The translations under genes and the position numbers were made by a program. Below, piece by piece: positions 1 through 9,876 of a DNA stretch of 64,000 nt. Within the stretch, counting starts at the first letter, position 1. Every line of letters starts with the position of its first letter. The stretch comes from Panopea generosa (Eukaryota; Mollusca; Bivalvia; Adapedonta; Hiatellidae). The notes beneath the pieces are model-generated. The model worked only from the letters and a program-made list of their open reading frames with translations. It did not search any database and was not told where the DNA came from. The stretch is taken from NCBI GenBank assembly GCA_029582155.1, contig CM055908.1, forward strand, positions 23,975,257 to 24,039,256, read 5' to 3'.

Positions 1-1080
1 ACAGTGAACTTATATGGAAATCGTTTTATTCAAATTTTGAAATAATTATTATTTATGTAAAGTCATGTTGTTTTAATGTGCTTGTTTTACCAGCCAGGTA
101 CATTTCCGCACGTTAATCCGTTTAGCAAAATCTATCTGCTTTATCATGTATGTGATGACAACTTTATTAACTCTTCTGTTCTTGTTTAAAAGCCGGTTTA
201 TTAATCCATGCGGCTTTTATCCATTCAAACCTTTTACTAGGGGAGCTTTGCTTATATCAAAAAGACCCGCCAAAAAGTATTGTTTTTAATTGGTTACCAT
301 ATGTCACATGTGCCAGTTACATGGTAATTTCTTAAAGCGCATTAAACACTTTTTTTAGTTATGAACTAGGAGTTAACGGGTTAGGAGTCAGTGGCCGAGA
401 GCGTACTTTAGTTTCGTTCTTCAGTTTTCGAGTTTCAACATTCACAATGTAGTTCTTAAGTAATGCAGCGATTTCGGCCGCTAGGCGAGACGCATGGATT
501 TTGCAGACGTGCATAACACATATGCTTAATCTTCTAACTCATAAACTGCTTGCCATTTTAACTTCAAACAGACACAATTACAACTTCAGGCAAGTATGTT
601 AATTAGCAATTACTATGCAATTTTGTCTATACTACTATAGTACATATCTGCGGACATTCGATGCATTTTCTTTAACTACAAGTGTTTATCCTGTTACACT
701 TATATGATTGTATGAAAGTATATACACTGTTATTTACTAAACGGATGTTTATGTTGTATAATTACGTTTAATGATATACAAATTGAAATACAATGGCTGA
801 ACTTTACATCAAGTGTTTATCACTACCGTCTTTAACCATTACTGGCGGCACAAACCTTTCATAGATGTTACAAACGGTCAGTAGCAAACTAGAGGAACCG
901 GAAGGACATGCATCGGAAAAAAACACACATAATTAAACAAACAACTAAAATATGACCCCTGTAGATGGGACAGTGACAAACTATTATAACATATTAAAAT
1001 GTACACGTTCCACTGATACAGATATCAGAAACGTGATGTCGATTATTTAGTTTAGATCGGCATCATAAAACAGAGAAACG
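1..1080. other. Noncoding flank downstream of the GPCR
   Basis: AT-rich sequence with no long ORF, splice-bounded coding segment or repeat that I recognise. It lies 3' of the minus-strand GPCR and should hold its 3' UTR, but I could not place a polyadenylation site with confidence. Confidence 0.5.
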
Positions 1081-2154
1081 TCAAAGTTTCGTATTCGCTA
1101 CAGATGTACTAAACACTGACGCCTCCGGTATTGGTTCGCTATTGTTAGTCGCTCTCAATTCTCCACGAGAAGCCGCCGCCATTTGCACACGTCCACAGGC
1201 AAACCATCCTGTAAGCACCCGTTTAACATCACCCCGGAACTGTTTCCCGCTCATGAAGTATAAGTAAAAGTTTATTACAGCGTTCAGATTTGACAGAGTT
1301 TTTGTTATGTCGAACCAAAATGAAAACCCCGAGTCTTCGATGGGATCACAACTTATATTAATTGGAATATATAGAAGAATGATCACTAATGGCGACACTG
1401 TCACCAGGAACGCTATGTTGACGATCACCAAGGTCAAGGTCAAGGACGCCTCTGATCGACGTCCAGCGTTGCCTGTATTACTTCTAACTCTGCTCCGAGT
1501 CAGTTTGTAGATGATTAAGCTATTCCCAAACAGTATCACAACGAATGGTAAGACGAATGTAACAATAAGGTCCTGCCAGGCGACAATAATGTTGACCAGA
1601 TGCATGTATGTATTCTCTTCCGGTTCGCACTTGTGGCCGTCTATAATCAGCGATTTTAACCCAAAAAGGAAATGCGAATTTGCTCCATATATGGCAATCC
1701 ACAAGGTTATAACGACGCTTCTGGCAATATTTGGAGAGCATATTGTTTTGAAATTGTATGGAAATGTAACGCTTATCACCCGCTCCAGAGTGACAGCGAC
1801 TAATAGGCAGGACGATGCCTGCGTGCTGGCGTAAACAAAAAAAAAGTGAACTTTGCAAGACGGAACGGATATCGTCCTGAGGTTTATATTCCAGTTTTGT
1901 AAAAGGTAACAATGCATTGCAACGCTTAGAAGAATAATGTTGTCAGAGACTGCCAATGCGCTAAAATAGATTGCCGTTGAGGAATATGACTTCTGGGATT
2001 TTCCTAAAACAATTATTGTTAAACTATTACCAAGGCAACCGAGAATTATTAAAACCAAATTGATGTTGCCTATTAAAGCACTGTACTCAAACGAATCTGT
2101 CATTATTTCCATTGTGGAGTTCGTTATATTGATGGCGACGCAACTTTTTCCCAT
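1081..2154 (-). CDS. Rhodopsin-like (class A) G-protein-coupled receptor, peptide-receptor type
   Basis: A seven-transmembrane receptor of about 357 residues, expected in the plasma membrane and coupled to G proteins. Numbering from the ATG at 2154: N-glycosylation sequons at N9 and N12; TM1 with the GN pair (N43); TM2 LAVSD (D71); the conserved disulfide pair C100 (TM3) and C176 (extracellular loop 2); ERV at 124-126 in place of DRY; TM6 with VSP (P255); TM7 ending NFYLYF (295-300) in place of NPxxY; then a basic helix 8 and a Ser/Thr-rich tail. The style resembles the FMRFamide/TRH-receptor-like orphan receptors that are numerous in molluscs. An open frame continues upstream to 2214, but there the initiating codon would be TTG, and a good 3' splice site (TATTTTTCAG) ends at 2196. 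The first real ATG is at 2154, so 5' UTR exons probably lie further upstream on the minus strand. The ligand cannot be assigned. Confidence 0.85.
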   Translation of the reverse strand: MGKSCVAINITNSTMEIMTDSFEYSALIGNINLVLIILGCLGNSLTIIVLGKSQKSYSSTAIYFSALAVSDNIILLSVAMHCYLLQNWNINLRTISVPSCKVHFFFVYASTQASSCLLVAVTLERVISVTFPYNFKTICSPNIARSVVITLWIAIYGANSHFLFGLKSLIIDGHKCEPEENTYMHLVNIIVAWQDLIVTFVLPFVVILFGNSLIIYKLTRSRVRSNTGNAGRRSEASLTLTLVIVNIAFLVTVSPLVIILLYIPINISCDPIEDSGFSFWFDITKTLSNLNAVINFYLYFMSGKQFRGDVKRVLTGWFACGRVQMAAASRGELRATNNSEPIPEASVFSTSVANTKL

Positions 2155-2198
2155 TGTAGCAATGTTACCACCAAGGTCCTCTTCAGAGAAGTTATCTG
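2155..2198 (-). other. 3' splice site and 5' UTR stub of the GPCR coding exon
   Basis: On the minus strand a pyrimidine-rich run ends in CAG at 2198-2196, followed by about 41 nt in frame with, but upstream of, the first ATG. This fits a coding exon preceded by at least one untranslated exon. Confidence 0.55.
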
Positions 2199-2800
2199 AA
2201 AAATATTTATACAAATTAAATTTCTTATTAAAGTTCTGTCACTGCTTAGGTTTGACTAAACTCTATTGTTTCAAGAAAACAATACAAAACTCAATTTTAT
2301 TAGACACTCGTCTACGTAGGTGTCATTGACCATTTACAGAATAAGTAATGTGAAAACATGCCCATCACATACAACAGCTAAAAAACACAATAACAAATAA
2401 TTTCCAAATTAATGAATTACATATCACACATCAGGTGAATATTATTACTCCTTCAGTTACATTTCTGTAATCGAAGATAAGAGAGAATATTTCATAAATT
2501 TGGCTAATTGTATCGGCACTTTAAAAAAAAACAAAAAAAAAACATAACATTTTTACGACATATTTTTGAAATTTTGGATAGTTGTCCGAGCTTGATTGTG
2601 TATAATTATAATTTGTTCTAATAATTCTGTATGCTGGGCAAAGAAGTAAAATGATTTTCCGATTCTACTTGGTTATGCATACTGTTTTAAACATACATAT
2701 TTACAATTTTCACTGTTTTTTTTGTGTGTTTTTTTCTATTTTCGTCATAACGACACTATTGCCCCCTTCTTTGTTGTTTTAAACTGTTAAACTGGCATGT
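2199..2800. other. Noncoding, AT-rich
   Basis: Several A and T runs; nothing coding or repetitive that I recognise. The upstream untranslated exon of the GPCR may lie here or further right. Confidence 0.4.
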
Positions 2801-2842
2801 GGGTGGAGGGAGAAGACTATTTTTATCAGTTAGGGGAAAAAC

Positions 2843-2959
2843 ATGTTTTGTTGTTGTTTTTTTGTTTTGTTTTGTTTTTGTTTTTTTGTTGTTTTTGTTG
2901 TTGTTTTTGTTGTGTTTTTTTGTTGTTGTTGTTGTTTTTTTTTTGGGGGGGGGGGGGGG
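2843..2959 (+). repeat. T-rich low-complexity tract ending in a G15 run
   Basis: About 100 bases of T runs broken by single or double G, with occasional C, pass directly into 15 consecutive Gs at 2945-2959. The open frames here encode only Phe/Cys/Val-rich low-complexity peptide and are not genes. Confidence 0.85.
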
Positions 2960-3024
2960 AATGTGACCGAATACCGAAGCGACCCAAAAAAACAGTGGAC
3001 ACTGATGATAATGGAATCTTCCTA

Positions 3025-3110
3025 ATTCGCCAAGCGATATTCATAGCCTGGGAACGTACCCCAAGTATATTTTTACAAAATTCCAAATGTACTTTATTTA
3101 CCTCCTTATA
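3025..3110 (+). repeat. Short interspersed repeat fragment (copy 1 of 2)
   Basis: About 75 bases around the shared word GGGAACGTACCCCAAGTATA match 8050-8115 with few differences. Part of a dispersed element of unknown class. Its edge words loosely resemble the ends of the long-TIR element at 9877-12917. Confidence 0.5.
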
Positions 3111-6100
3111 ATAGTAATAATCCTTTCGAACACAATGCAAACCAAGAAACATAGCAGGCTTGGGCAGCTATGAATTACATGCCAGAAAGCTGCTGGCTTT
3201 TTTTAACAATATTTATAGAATGTTCTTCAGGTAGAAAGTCTTAAGTCAAATACATTTTTATCAAGCTAGTCGAGACTGGAACAGTCTTCCCAGACATAAA
3301 AGAAATGAAAAACAAAATTGCTTTAAGGGCAACTCATTGAGAGGATGAAATGTACAGAGCAAGCAAATTTTATTTGTTGTTGATATTATCATTGATTTTA
3401 ATACTTCTGCAAAGTATTCAAGATTTTTTTCTGTTATATGTATGTCATAAAATATTTCTGTGATAATTAATTTAAATATAAATATTTCATATATTCTGTG
3501 ATAATGTATAGCTTTTCCCTGTTATATTGGGTCCATAAAGCTTCTATGGCAAATTTTTTGAGACCTTGGTATTTATAATTTTTTAAAAGGACCCCATTGG
3601 AAATAAGTGAAACTTCATGGGTTGTCCTGTTTAAATATGTCTGAAATATTTGTACCAAATCATATCAAAATGTACCAAAATTAACAGCAATATACTATTA
3701 TTGATAATTATTGATAATCATGGAAAGTATGTTATACTGTGATTTAATTTTTGTGACATTTATCTGTGATAATAGTTTGTAATTTATGACATATGCATAT
3801 TCACGAATAAATATATTAATGATTAATTAAAGTGTACATACGAATCACTTTCATGGATGTGTCAGTTGTGCAATATAGTCAAAGGCAGTGGCATCATATT
3901 TACAATATGGTAGAAATAAGAAAATAAGAAAACATATGTTCAACTGGAAACGTTCGTTCTTATGCAACAGAGATGGTAAAATCGAATCTCAATACATTAT
4001 GTTTGAATCAGGTTGAATATTGTTTTAAAACCTTTTAATTCTTGAAATCTCAACATCATAACTTAGCACTTTAAGAATCAAAATGTGGAGATCTATTTGC
4101 TAAAATTATTTTATCAAACTGAAAATAAAATACTTTGAAGGTTTTCCTGAAATTACGTAAATATAATTACGAAAGTCACACTGGTGTAGTAACACTCTAA
4201 CACTGCGTATAGAAACATTAATGTATATGAAAAACAGGTTTTAGACATATAGGGAAATCACTAAGTATACTTTGTAATATAAAACATTCAATGTACATGA
4301 TATATAAATGTTTGATTATTCCATGTCCTAAAGCAGTCCTTTAAATAAATCATAAATCGCTATTGATTTAACTTCACAGTAAACAATAACTTAACTGAAA
4401 AACAAAAACAAATCAATTCTAACGGAGTAAATGTATGGTGAATGGCAACATATGTGTCTGTGACGGCGAATGTGATTAGAGCTGTCAGCAATGCAAACAT
4501 ATCACCATGTTTAGTTCAAGTATATGCCCTGCGGCAGCTATTGTGCAGTGTTCAGACATATTTTCACCGGACGATATTGATACACCCATATAGATTATTT
4601 GATTCAAACGATTTTTCATTCTCAATCACTGTAATTGTTTATTAAACTCACCTATCATAGCAGAATACAAGATTAAAAATTCCATATTTCATATTTCAAA
4701 TTTCACTTCATTAACGTATATCACATCTTACAGACAATACAGTGATGGTCATTGTTTTTTTGAAACAATAAAACACGGTCTTCCGTTCACGGCCGATCGG
4801 CGTTAGGTCGTAAACATGTATTTTTTGCACTTAGTAATAATCTCGCAAATATTGACCTCGTGAAATCAATTAGCTTAGTTTGGACGTAGTGACTACTAAC
4901 TTCCGGTTTTTGGCGGTCAGCTGAAAAAGATTTAATTGTGACCGATAAGTTATCGCTAAGTTTGGACCTAGCGATAATATCTGGTTTTACAGTGACGTTT
5001 TTTACGAATTATATTTATTTGTGAAATTTTGGCCCAGTGAAGATAATTGATTTTTTGCGATAGTGATTTTTGTTACTAACTATGTTCAGAAACTGTCTTA
5101 AGTTTGTACTCGGAAACAGCATCTAATTTTACATAATTAAACATTTCTGTGACGGAAATAGTTGATATGTAATGTGGGCTGATTGACTATAGATTGACGT
5201 AACACGTGTCTGTGTGAACATTACAGCTACTGAACGATGTCAAACCTGCATATATTCACAAGTATTGTCAATCTCTGATTGTCAAAAATGGAGCTGTATT
5301 AATATAATATATATTCATGTCGCGTTCGAACAGACATTCCTCGAATATTACGTGATCCAATTAGCTAACCGCTTTGACCTGGAGTACAAACACAGTCAAT
5401 GTATAGAGCACGAGCCAACTCGTGCGATATAGTCGGTATGTGGAAGCTCTCTCCATTCGAGGCCATTGCGTTTGCCGAATAGTTACTTTTTTAACACATA
5501 TTTTCACAAGATCCCACCATACCCACCCAAAAGAGGTCAAAGTCAAGTACATGGTACTTTAGATGTATATACAGTTAAATTATGCAGTCGATATTGTGGT
5601 TTGTGGAGTAATTCTATATGAATTTTGGTATACACTTTCTGTCAGATGTTGTATATTTTAAATAGGGTTTTAATTGATTTTAGTGTGTATATTGACTGAC
5701 AGCCATAGCAGGACAAGCGTGTATCATGCTGATAAAACCTCCATGATTGATATCAGCTGTTGCAAATCCTAATATTATGACAGGACGTTTGGCAGTTCGC
5801 TTTGTGCATTTGTGGTGTAAAAATATATTGCAACGACAATGCAAGTGACAATCCTATACCATTTCTTGTTCTCTTTGATTCCCTAAATTTGCTTTGAAAA
5901 TAAAATGAATGATTTATCTTCGTTTAAGGAAAGCGAATTAGAAACTTATGCAAATTACAGCGAATGCAAACGGGAGATGCATAACATTTATATTGCAGTT
6001 AATATTTTATCAAGCGCATGTATAGGTATCATGTTATGGTCAACTATGTCCATGCTGTTCAGAACATGTCCATAAATGTTTATTACTATTATTATGTGAA

Positions 6101-6590
6101 TTCGTGTAGTATATAAATACCAATAATCACTTAAATCACGTTTCTCTTTTTAATTACTTGCTTCATTTTTTATTAAGTTTCTTAAACATATTAGAACCAG
6201 TATTCCTAACAATATGTTATGATATTTTATTAAATATATTTTGAATTAGGTTATATTCGTATTGATAAAAACAGAATAAAATTGTTAAAATCTGCCAAAT
6301 CTGTTTACAATTAATATATGCCACGGAGAGGAACTCTATAAGATTTATCTTCCGTTCTAATCCTTATTTATACTTGTACTGATTTGCATGTATGTAAATT
6401 TGAATGAATAAATATGTTTAAACCAACTAATTTAATTACATTAATTACGTTTACTTACTTCAAATGAAATCGAGATTTACTTAGAGTAGCAATAAAGAGT
6501 GTTTATTAAGGTCATACGACGTCTCTAATAGTTTAGGGGAATAATTTCAAGACTAACCGCGAATAGTTTATACTTATTTATATTATACCT
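3111..6590. other. Long noncoding AT-rich stretch
   Basis: Only short frames without recognisable protein character. No RNA gene, clear transposon end or tandem array was found. One slightly less AT-rich patch at 5330-5560 has no identifiable content. Confidence 0.4.
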
Positions 6591-6594
6591 ATTG

Positions 6595-6745
6595 CGAAGG
6601 AAGCTCAGGGCGTATGTGGTCGCTATCGAGCCCTTTCTAGTGTAAAACCAGTACTGAGGGATGTTTTCGGAGTCAGTGTTCGAACACTCGACCTCTGACG
6701 TGAGCGGCCAATACTATTCACTACACTGCGCCAACTTAATCCCGA
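6595..6745 (-). mobile_element. tRNA-derived SINE, family 3 (head fragment)
   Basis: On the minus strand a box A-like TAGTG segment and a box B-like GGTCGAGTGTTCGAACAC appear in the expected order. The downstream word CAGTACTG and the 'ctagnnnaaaccagtactga' type segment are shared with 22510-22665, 26672-26832 and 31885-32035. This looks like a degraded SINE. Confidence 0.6.
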
Positions 6746-7364
6746 CTAGTGAGTAACTGTAAAACTATACGCTCGTGGCAGAAATGCAGTATCACATTTC
6801 TGTTTGAATACATATTTATTATTTTAATTTTAATTTATAGATTATATGTAAGTCCTGCCTAAAAATTGCAAAATGCCGACGGTTTATTTATTTATTTTCA
6901 GTACACATGCATTTAACTATGTATTGACTTATCGGTACGTAGCTCTTGTTTTTAGCATAATATATTGAATCAGTCTCAATTAACATTATTTTGGGTGAGA
7001 CTTTACCTGCTATCACAACCGGAAATGAACTAAACAAGCGAATGTGATAATGACTATTAACATAAAAGAAGAAATGTGCATTTATTTGTTTTGGAATTGA
7101 ATGAATTTATGTAACATTTCGTATTTGTTTACTTGTGAATAGTGTTTTCTCTCCGAATCAAACAAATAGTGCGAGCAGTGCCCAAGGAGTTCCGAATGAG
7201 GGTCCTCCATGGCCGAGTGAACTAAGGCGTCGTATGAAAATCACTTACATTTCACCGCAGATGTCGTAGGTTTGAATCCAAAGACTTTATGGGAGAACGT
7301 TTTGCCAGTTTGCGGAATGACGGTGGTTCTACTCAGATTCATTCTGAGGTCTTCCTCAACCAAT

Positions 7365-7652
7365 ATGCCGGGACCGATTAGCTCAGTCGGTTACTCGTCT
7401 GAATATCAATTCAGGGGTCGTGAGTTCGAATCGTCCGCCCAGCAACAGTCTCCTTGATGATTGATATACGACATTGTGTCTCATTACCATTCAACTTTCA
7501 CAACTGATTCAAGTGGTTAAGTTATCAGTTACTTGCGGGGAGATGGGGTGTGCTCGAGTACAAGTTAATCCCAGGAAACAGTGATTAGGTTAACTGATCG
7601 TCTGTTAGCCCTCGATGGCATAAAAATGACGCTAAATATTCAATCAATCAAT
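7365..7652 (+). mobile_element. tRNA-derived SINE, family 2, inserted in family-1 SINE
   Basis: The head has box A TTAGCTCAGTCGGT and box B GAGTTCGAATC. The 3' end is an AATC repeat tail. It is flanked by an 11-bp target-site duplication with one mismatch (7354-7364 CCTCAACCAAT and 7653-7663 CCTCTACCAAT). It is not a functional tRNA, because the acceptor-stem halves do not pair well. Confidence 0.8.
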
Positions 7653-7713
7653 CCTCTACCAATAAAACTCGATATGCCATATATTACATGAAATGTGTTG
7701 AAAATGACGTTAA

Positions 7714-8034
7714 TGTTATTATTGTAGTTGTATTGTGTTTAGCGTCGCTTTCAACAATTTTTCAGTCATATCGCGACGGTGTCTACTTGAGACAATATTC
7801 TAAGCGCTGTTACACTGGAGTATCATGCCGCAGACATATGGTATGATACCCATCCAGCCACATTATACTGACACCGGGCCGACCAGACCTAGAACTCTCC
7901 TCTAAATGCTGAGCGTCAAACGAGGAAGCTTCTAGTACCATTTTTAAAGTCTTTGGTATGACCCGGTCGGGGATTAAACCCACGACCTTCCGCATGCGAG
8001 GTAGACGCTCTACCACTAGACCACGCCGCGATCG
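7714..8034 (-). mobile_element. tRNA-derived SINE, family 4 (minus), inserted in family-1 SINE
   Basis: Read on the minus strand it starts near 8032 with a tRNA-like head (GGTCTAGTGGTAGAGCG, then box B GTGGGTTTAATCCC) and ends near 7718 in a 3' region containing GTTGAAAGCGACGCTAAACA, typical of bivalve SINE tails. A perfect 13-bp duplication, AAAATGACGTTAA, flanks it at 7701-7713 and 8035-8047. Confidence 0.85.
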
Positions 8035-8049
8035 AAAATGACGTTAAAA

Positions 8050-8115
8050 CCAAACGATATTCGTAGCCTGAGAACGTACCCAAGTATATTTTTACAAAAT
8101 TTCAAATATACTTTA
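8050..8115 (+). repeat. Short interspersed repeat fragment (copy 2 of 2)
   Basis: Near-copy of 3030-3105, directly after the end of the nested SINE cluster. Confidence 0.5.
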
Positions 8116-9320
8116 ATGAACAATAATGAACACTCACCACACTCGTCCGACACATATACCATATAAAAATGTCGTTTTATGAGATAATTTATTTTTAAAA
8201 ACAATTGTTTTATAGTTATTGTGAACAAAGTGTACCTAATCTTGCTGACAGCTGATGGACAAAATGAATTTATTTATCGTCGTTTGAATGTACATGTATA
8301 AACATTACTTAGAATTTTCATTTTTTTACCCCTTTGGTGTAATCAAATCCTGTAAAAGATCTACAACTAAAATGACACAATAATCTCATATATTCTTACT
8401 TGAACTTATGGTGTGGTTTTGGTCAGTCGTTTTCCTTTATATAACTTGAAATATAATCCAAAATGTGTTGTATTACTCAATCTTCCTCGTTGTAAATCCC
8501 GTCGCTCCTTGGGTGTGGGTAAATTTGTTTTACTTTAAAATGTATTAATATTTTCTGATAAACATATGTTCCACACTTCTCAGAATGTGAGATCATTTAA
8601 AACGTCATACACATATATATGTACGACTGTTGCAGCTGTACTGTTGGATTTTACGTCCATTTGCTCCAATATCTTTAACCTCGCACTACTCCAAAAGTGT
8701 CTAAAACAGTTAAAAACTATGCAGGAGCATTTGCAACTTGTATCTACTTCCTATCCTGAAAAAATTATATTTTCTTAGCACATTAATAACATTTTCTTTG
8801 TCATGTTGTAATCTATTTATTGTAAATATATTTTAATCACCCAAAGAAGTTTTATGATGTTATATATATTATTTTCGATAGTCCAAAATAGAAGAAGTTG
8901 TCAACGAATCAAAGTAAAAAATCACAATATGTCTTTTTCTGTTATCGTGATTTCCGTTGAATTTCCCAATCTGCTTATTATTCCTGATTAACCGTGTTTT
9001 GTAGCATATAAACATTTTTTAATATCAAACATGTTCAGAAATATGTCCATTCCGATTCCCATCGCCCTTTTAGGGGTTAATCTATAGGAAGATACCCCGT
9101 AAACGTCGTAATTATCTTTATGCTCGGTTACTCCCTTAGCAATCGGCAATACTGTTTCCTGTTGTTCTCGTGGGATAGCGGTCGTAAGTTTGTTCCATAT
9201 ACTAGTAATCACACGATGGGCAATTTATTATTTCTGGTCCCTTTGGAGTATGAATCTAATTCTATATGGCTCGGATACATGTATGTGCCAGGGGTCAGAA
9301 AGTTATTGGCTTAACCGTTT
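8116..9320. other. Noncoding or unresolved sequence
   Basis: Mostly AT-rich. The segment around 8988-9212 is open on the minus strand for 74 codons and is less AT-rich than its surroundings, but the peptide has no recognisable domain and no clear splice context, so I do not call it a gene. Confidence 0.35.
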
Positions 9321-9329
9321 CCTCTAATG

Positions 9330-9412
9330 GATAGACAATATGATCACCTCGGCCTTTATGCTACGCAATAGACAATCTGACCCCCCTCGGCCTTTATACT
9401 ACGCAATAGACG
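9330..9412 (+). repeat. Two-copy tandem duplication, about 40 bp
   Basis: The segment containing CTCGGCCTTTATGCTACGCA followed by 'atagacaat' occurs twice in a row with small differences. Confidence 0.6.
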
Positions 9413-9876
9413 TAATATGCGGAGGATACGGAAACACCCGATGTTTCACGATTGGTGGATAGACAGAATCGATCAAAACGATTCTATTTATATTCTTGTT
9501 TACCTCCTATGCTTCTAAACTGAAAACTGACATTATTACATCACAACTCCTGCTTTAGTATATATGTACATCCAAACGAATATATATAACGTCTGTTTAT
9601 CATTAACCACCATCCAAAACTCGTATTCTCCCATATCCATCAACATCAATGGGATTGCAGGTACTGCGTCACGCCATCCGCATTGACATTTGGCTTCCAG
9701 CTACGTGCAAGCTGTTACTGAGATACGACATGTAGAAGGTCAGTTGTTGCTCATGTAACCTAAGTGACTGAGTTCGTTACTGACGCTTTGTGGAAACATA
9801 TGGGGTCGGTTGGATAAATAAGGGTTGAGGGGTTAGACGAGTTCCCGTATTTATCCAACTTATCTCGCGTAATTAC

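Larger units (their letters stand above)
7201..8055 (+). mobile_element. tRNA-derived SINE, family 1 (outer copy, split by two later SINEs)
   Basis: The head at 7201 carries a tRNA-Ser/Leu-like box A (TGGCCGAGTG-AACTAAGGCG) and box B-like GTAGGTTTGAATCC. The body (7310-7364) and tail resemble family-1 copies at 38424-38669, 32596-32725, 36336-36440, 52652-52884 and 53932-54128. The body breaks at 7364, resumes at 7653-7713, breaks again, and resumes at 8035. Two other SINEs, each with its own target-site duplication, fill the gaps. Confidence 0.75.

Noticed and set aside
2199-2214. GPCR start at 2214
   Set aside because: The codon there is TTG and lies upstream of a good splice acceptor; the first ATG is 2154.
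7373-7445. tRNA gene
   Set aside because: Box A and B are present but the acceptor stem does not close; it is the head of a SINE with a tail and target duplication. The same applies to the heads at 8032 (minus), 22663 (minus) and 45040.
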